In this document: one piece after another, positions 28,150-28,972 of the stretch
How positions within the stretch are numbered: position 1 is the first letter of the stretch
How the letters are laid out: the number at the start of each line of letters is the position of its first letter
Source: an uncultured Microbacterium sp.
GTDB lineage: Bacteria > Actinomycetota > Actinomycetes > Actinomycetales > Microbacteriaceae
NCBI GenBank assembly: GCA_937988695.1
Contig: CALKHM010000152.1
Coordinates: forward strand, 1-28,972
Direction of reading: 5' to 3'
Length of the DNA stretch: 28,972 nucleotides
Notes under the pieces: model-generated
What the model was told of the DNA's origin: nothing
The model's database searches: none
Seen by the model: the letters and a program-made list of their open reading frames with translations, nothing else
Program-made: the position numbers and the translations under genes

Positions 28150-28737
28150 TCAGATCGCCTCCTGCACAGCGGCCAGCCCTGCAACGACGCGGTGCTGGAA
28201 GTGGGTGAAGGCGACCAGCTGCGAGACCGTCACCACCCCGTCGGTGGTCCATCCGGCATCCAGCAGCGCTTGGAGCGCGTCGGGACTTGCGTCGCGTGGC
28301 CGGTAGGTGAGCAGATGAGCGTGCTCGAGCGCGGCGGCAAGCCGCGCACCGATCGCCTCGTGCAGCGCCTCGGATGCCGTGAAGTGCAGGCCTGCCTGAT
28401 CTTCGACGCTGAGTGGACCGGGTGGATACGTGCCGTACGGCCCGGTGGTGATCGCTTCGGGCAGCGCCGTGTCAAGAGCCGACGCCACGTCCGCGTCCAG
28501 TCCGGCCAGCAGCGTGCGGTAATGCGCAGTGAGCGTGTCGGCCCGGCTCAGTGCGGCCACCCAGTAGGCGATCGCGGCTCGCTCGATCGCACTCGCGCGG
28601 ACAGGGTCGGCCGGCGCGGTGATGAGTGCGTCGTAAGTGGCCTGTGCATCGCTGCGTGCGACCGGTCGCTTCGCGCGTAGGGCGTCCAGCGGGCTTCCCG
28701 GCTCGATGCCGATGAGCGCGTCGATGAGATCAGACAT
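28150..28737 (-). CDS. CMD-domain protein (Avi_7170/TIGR04029 type)
   Basis: 195-residue alpha-helical protein of the carboxymuconolactone decarboxylase/AhpD fold. No CXXC motif is present, unlike its downstream neighbour, so it may bind a partner or act without thiol chemistry. Features include AIAYWVAALSRADTLTAHY and the C-terminal TPDA-like and VSQLVAFTHFQHRVVAGLA segments. It sits between the luciferase-like monooxygenase gene (8-bp overlap) and the AhpD-like gene (1-bp gap), the usual order of this three-gene set. Family members are often linked to ABC transporters and FMN reductase genes, which would lie outside the window. The reaction is unknown. Confidence 0.85.
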   Translation of the reverse strand: MSDLIDALIGIEPGSPLDALRAKRPVARSDAQATYDALITAPADPVRASAIERAAIAYWVAALSRADTLTAHYRTLLAGLDADVASALDTALPEAITTGPYGTYPPGPLSVEDQAGLHFTASEALHEAIGARLAAALEHAHLLTYRPRDASPDALQALLDAGWTTDGVVTVSQLVAFTHFQHRVVAGLAAVQEAI

Positions 28738-28972
28738 GGCTCTCCTGGAAGACGGGGGCGGGGCTCCACCCGAGTGCGGGCGCGACCTCGGTGGCGATCA
28801 GTTCGAGGGATCGCAGCAGGACCTCGTGCGGCGGATCGACCGGATGCGACTGGAAGATGAGATCGCTCGCCGAGGTCAGCACGTGGTCGGCCTGCAGCTC
28901 GGCGATCACCTGCGCCGGCGTCCCGACGTGCAGATCCAGCAGCGTGCACAGCTCGTCGCGGCTTGCCCCGGC
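28730..28972 (-). CDS. C-terminal end of a luciferase-like FMN-dependent monooxygenase (KPN_01858/TIGR04027 type; 5' end outside window)
   Basis: The last 80 residues are visible. They include a TLLDLHVGTPAQVIAELQADHVL segment and the characteristic end FQSHPVDPPHEVLLRSLELI followed by ATEVAPALGW, which I associate with the LLM subfamily that accompanies CMD and AhpD-like proteins. Such enzymes use FMNH2 and oxygen to oxidise an organic or organosulfur substrate. The stop overlaps the CMD gene by 8 bp, so translation is coupled. The active site and flavin-binding parts are outside the window. Confidence 0.8.
   Translation of the reverse strand, partial: AGASRDELCTLLDLHVGTPAQVIAELQADHVLTSASDLIFQSHPVDPPHEVLLRSLELIATEVAPALGWSPAPVFQESHV

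Overview
The window is high-GC DNA with short intergenic gaps, many stop/start overlaps (ATGA, GTGA) and frequent GTG starts. Its gene families (DyP-type efe operon, fused CopD/CtaG protein, DUF6230/DUF6114 pair, tandem crcB) point to an actinobacterium, most likely of the Microbacteriaceae and close to Microbacterium. That assignment is inference from gene content and composition; there is no rRNA gene here. I see no tRNA, rRNA, CRISPR array, transposase or phage gene, so this looks like chromosomal backbone with interspersed small repeats.

Layout. 1-2758: end of a probable iron permease gene, then efeO and efeB (iron uptake). 2766-5149, minus strand: PAP2 phosphatase, response regulator and histidine kinase, probably one operon. 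5264-6070: a duplicated membrane protein. 6126-9881: a tight four-gene operon with a Fur-family repressor, a COG0701 permease, a His-rich TIGR03943-type protein and a secreted propeller-like protein, probably for metal homeostasis. 9937-12000: a glutamine-amidotransferase-like protein, a 3-methyladenine glycosylase and a 36-residue basic protein. 12158-13078: promoter, structured leader, rpmB-rpmG-rpsN (all lacking zinc-binding cysteine pairs) and a strong terminator. 13323-15893: HU protein and CopD/CtaG. 16108-18827: a membrane-anchored unknown protein and a PIF1/RecD-like helicase. 19261-20276: heme oxygenase and a DUF2470 protein, with an iron-box-like site. 20378-22722: a lipoprotein of the serine beta-lactamase fold without its catalytic residues, coupled to an EamA exporter. 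22781-25285: a DUF6230-DUF6114-secreted protein operon divergent from a TetR regulator. 25599-27526: histidine phosphatase, universal stress protein and two crcB genes. 27513-28972, minus strand: AhpD-like, CMD-domain and luciferase-like monooxygenase genes.

The strongest signals outside the genes are: (1) a modular palindromic repeat in three intergenic copies (10694, 15983, 18885); (2) a 71-bp long-hairpin element in two copies (13150, 25341), with equal arm and loop lengths and compensatory changes in the arms; (3) a closed, multi-hairpin 5' leader before rpmB; (4) eight genes whose -10 hexamer ends exactly 6 nt before the start codon, implying widespread leaderless transcription. Iron and metal handling recurs (efeOB, Fur-family operon, heme oxygenase), but the genes are in separate transcription units. 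I do not see one large undescribed multi-gene system; the repeat families and the leader are the best candidates for something new.
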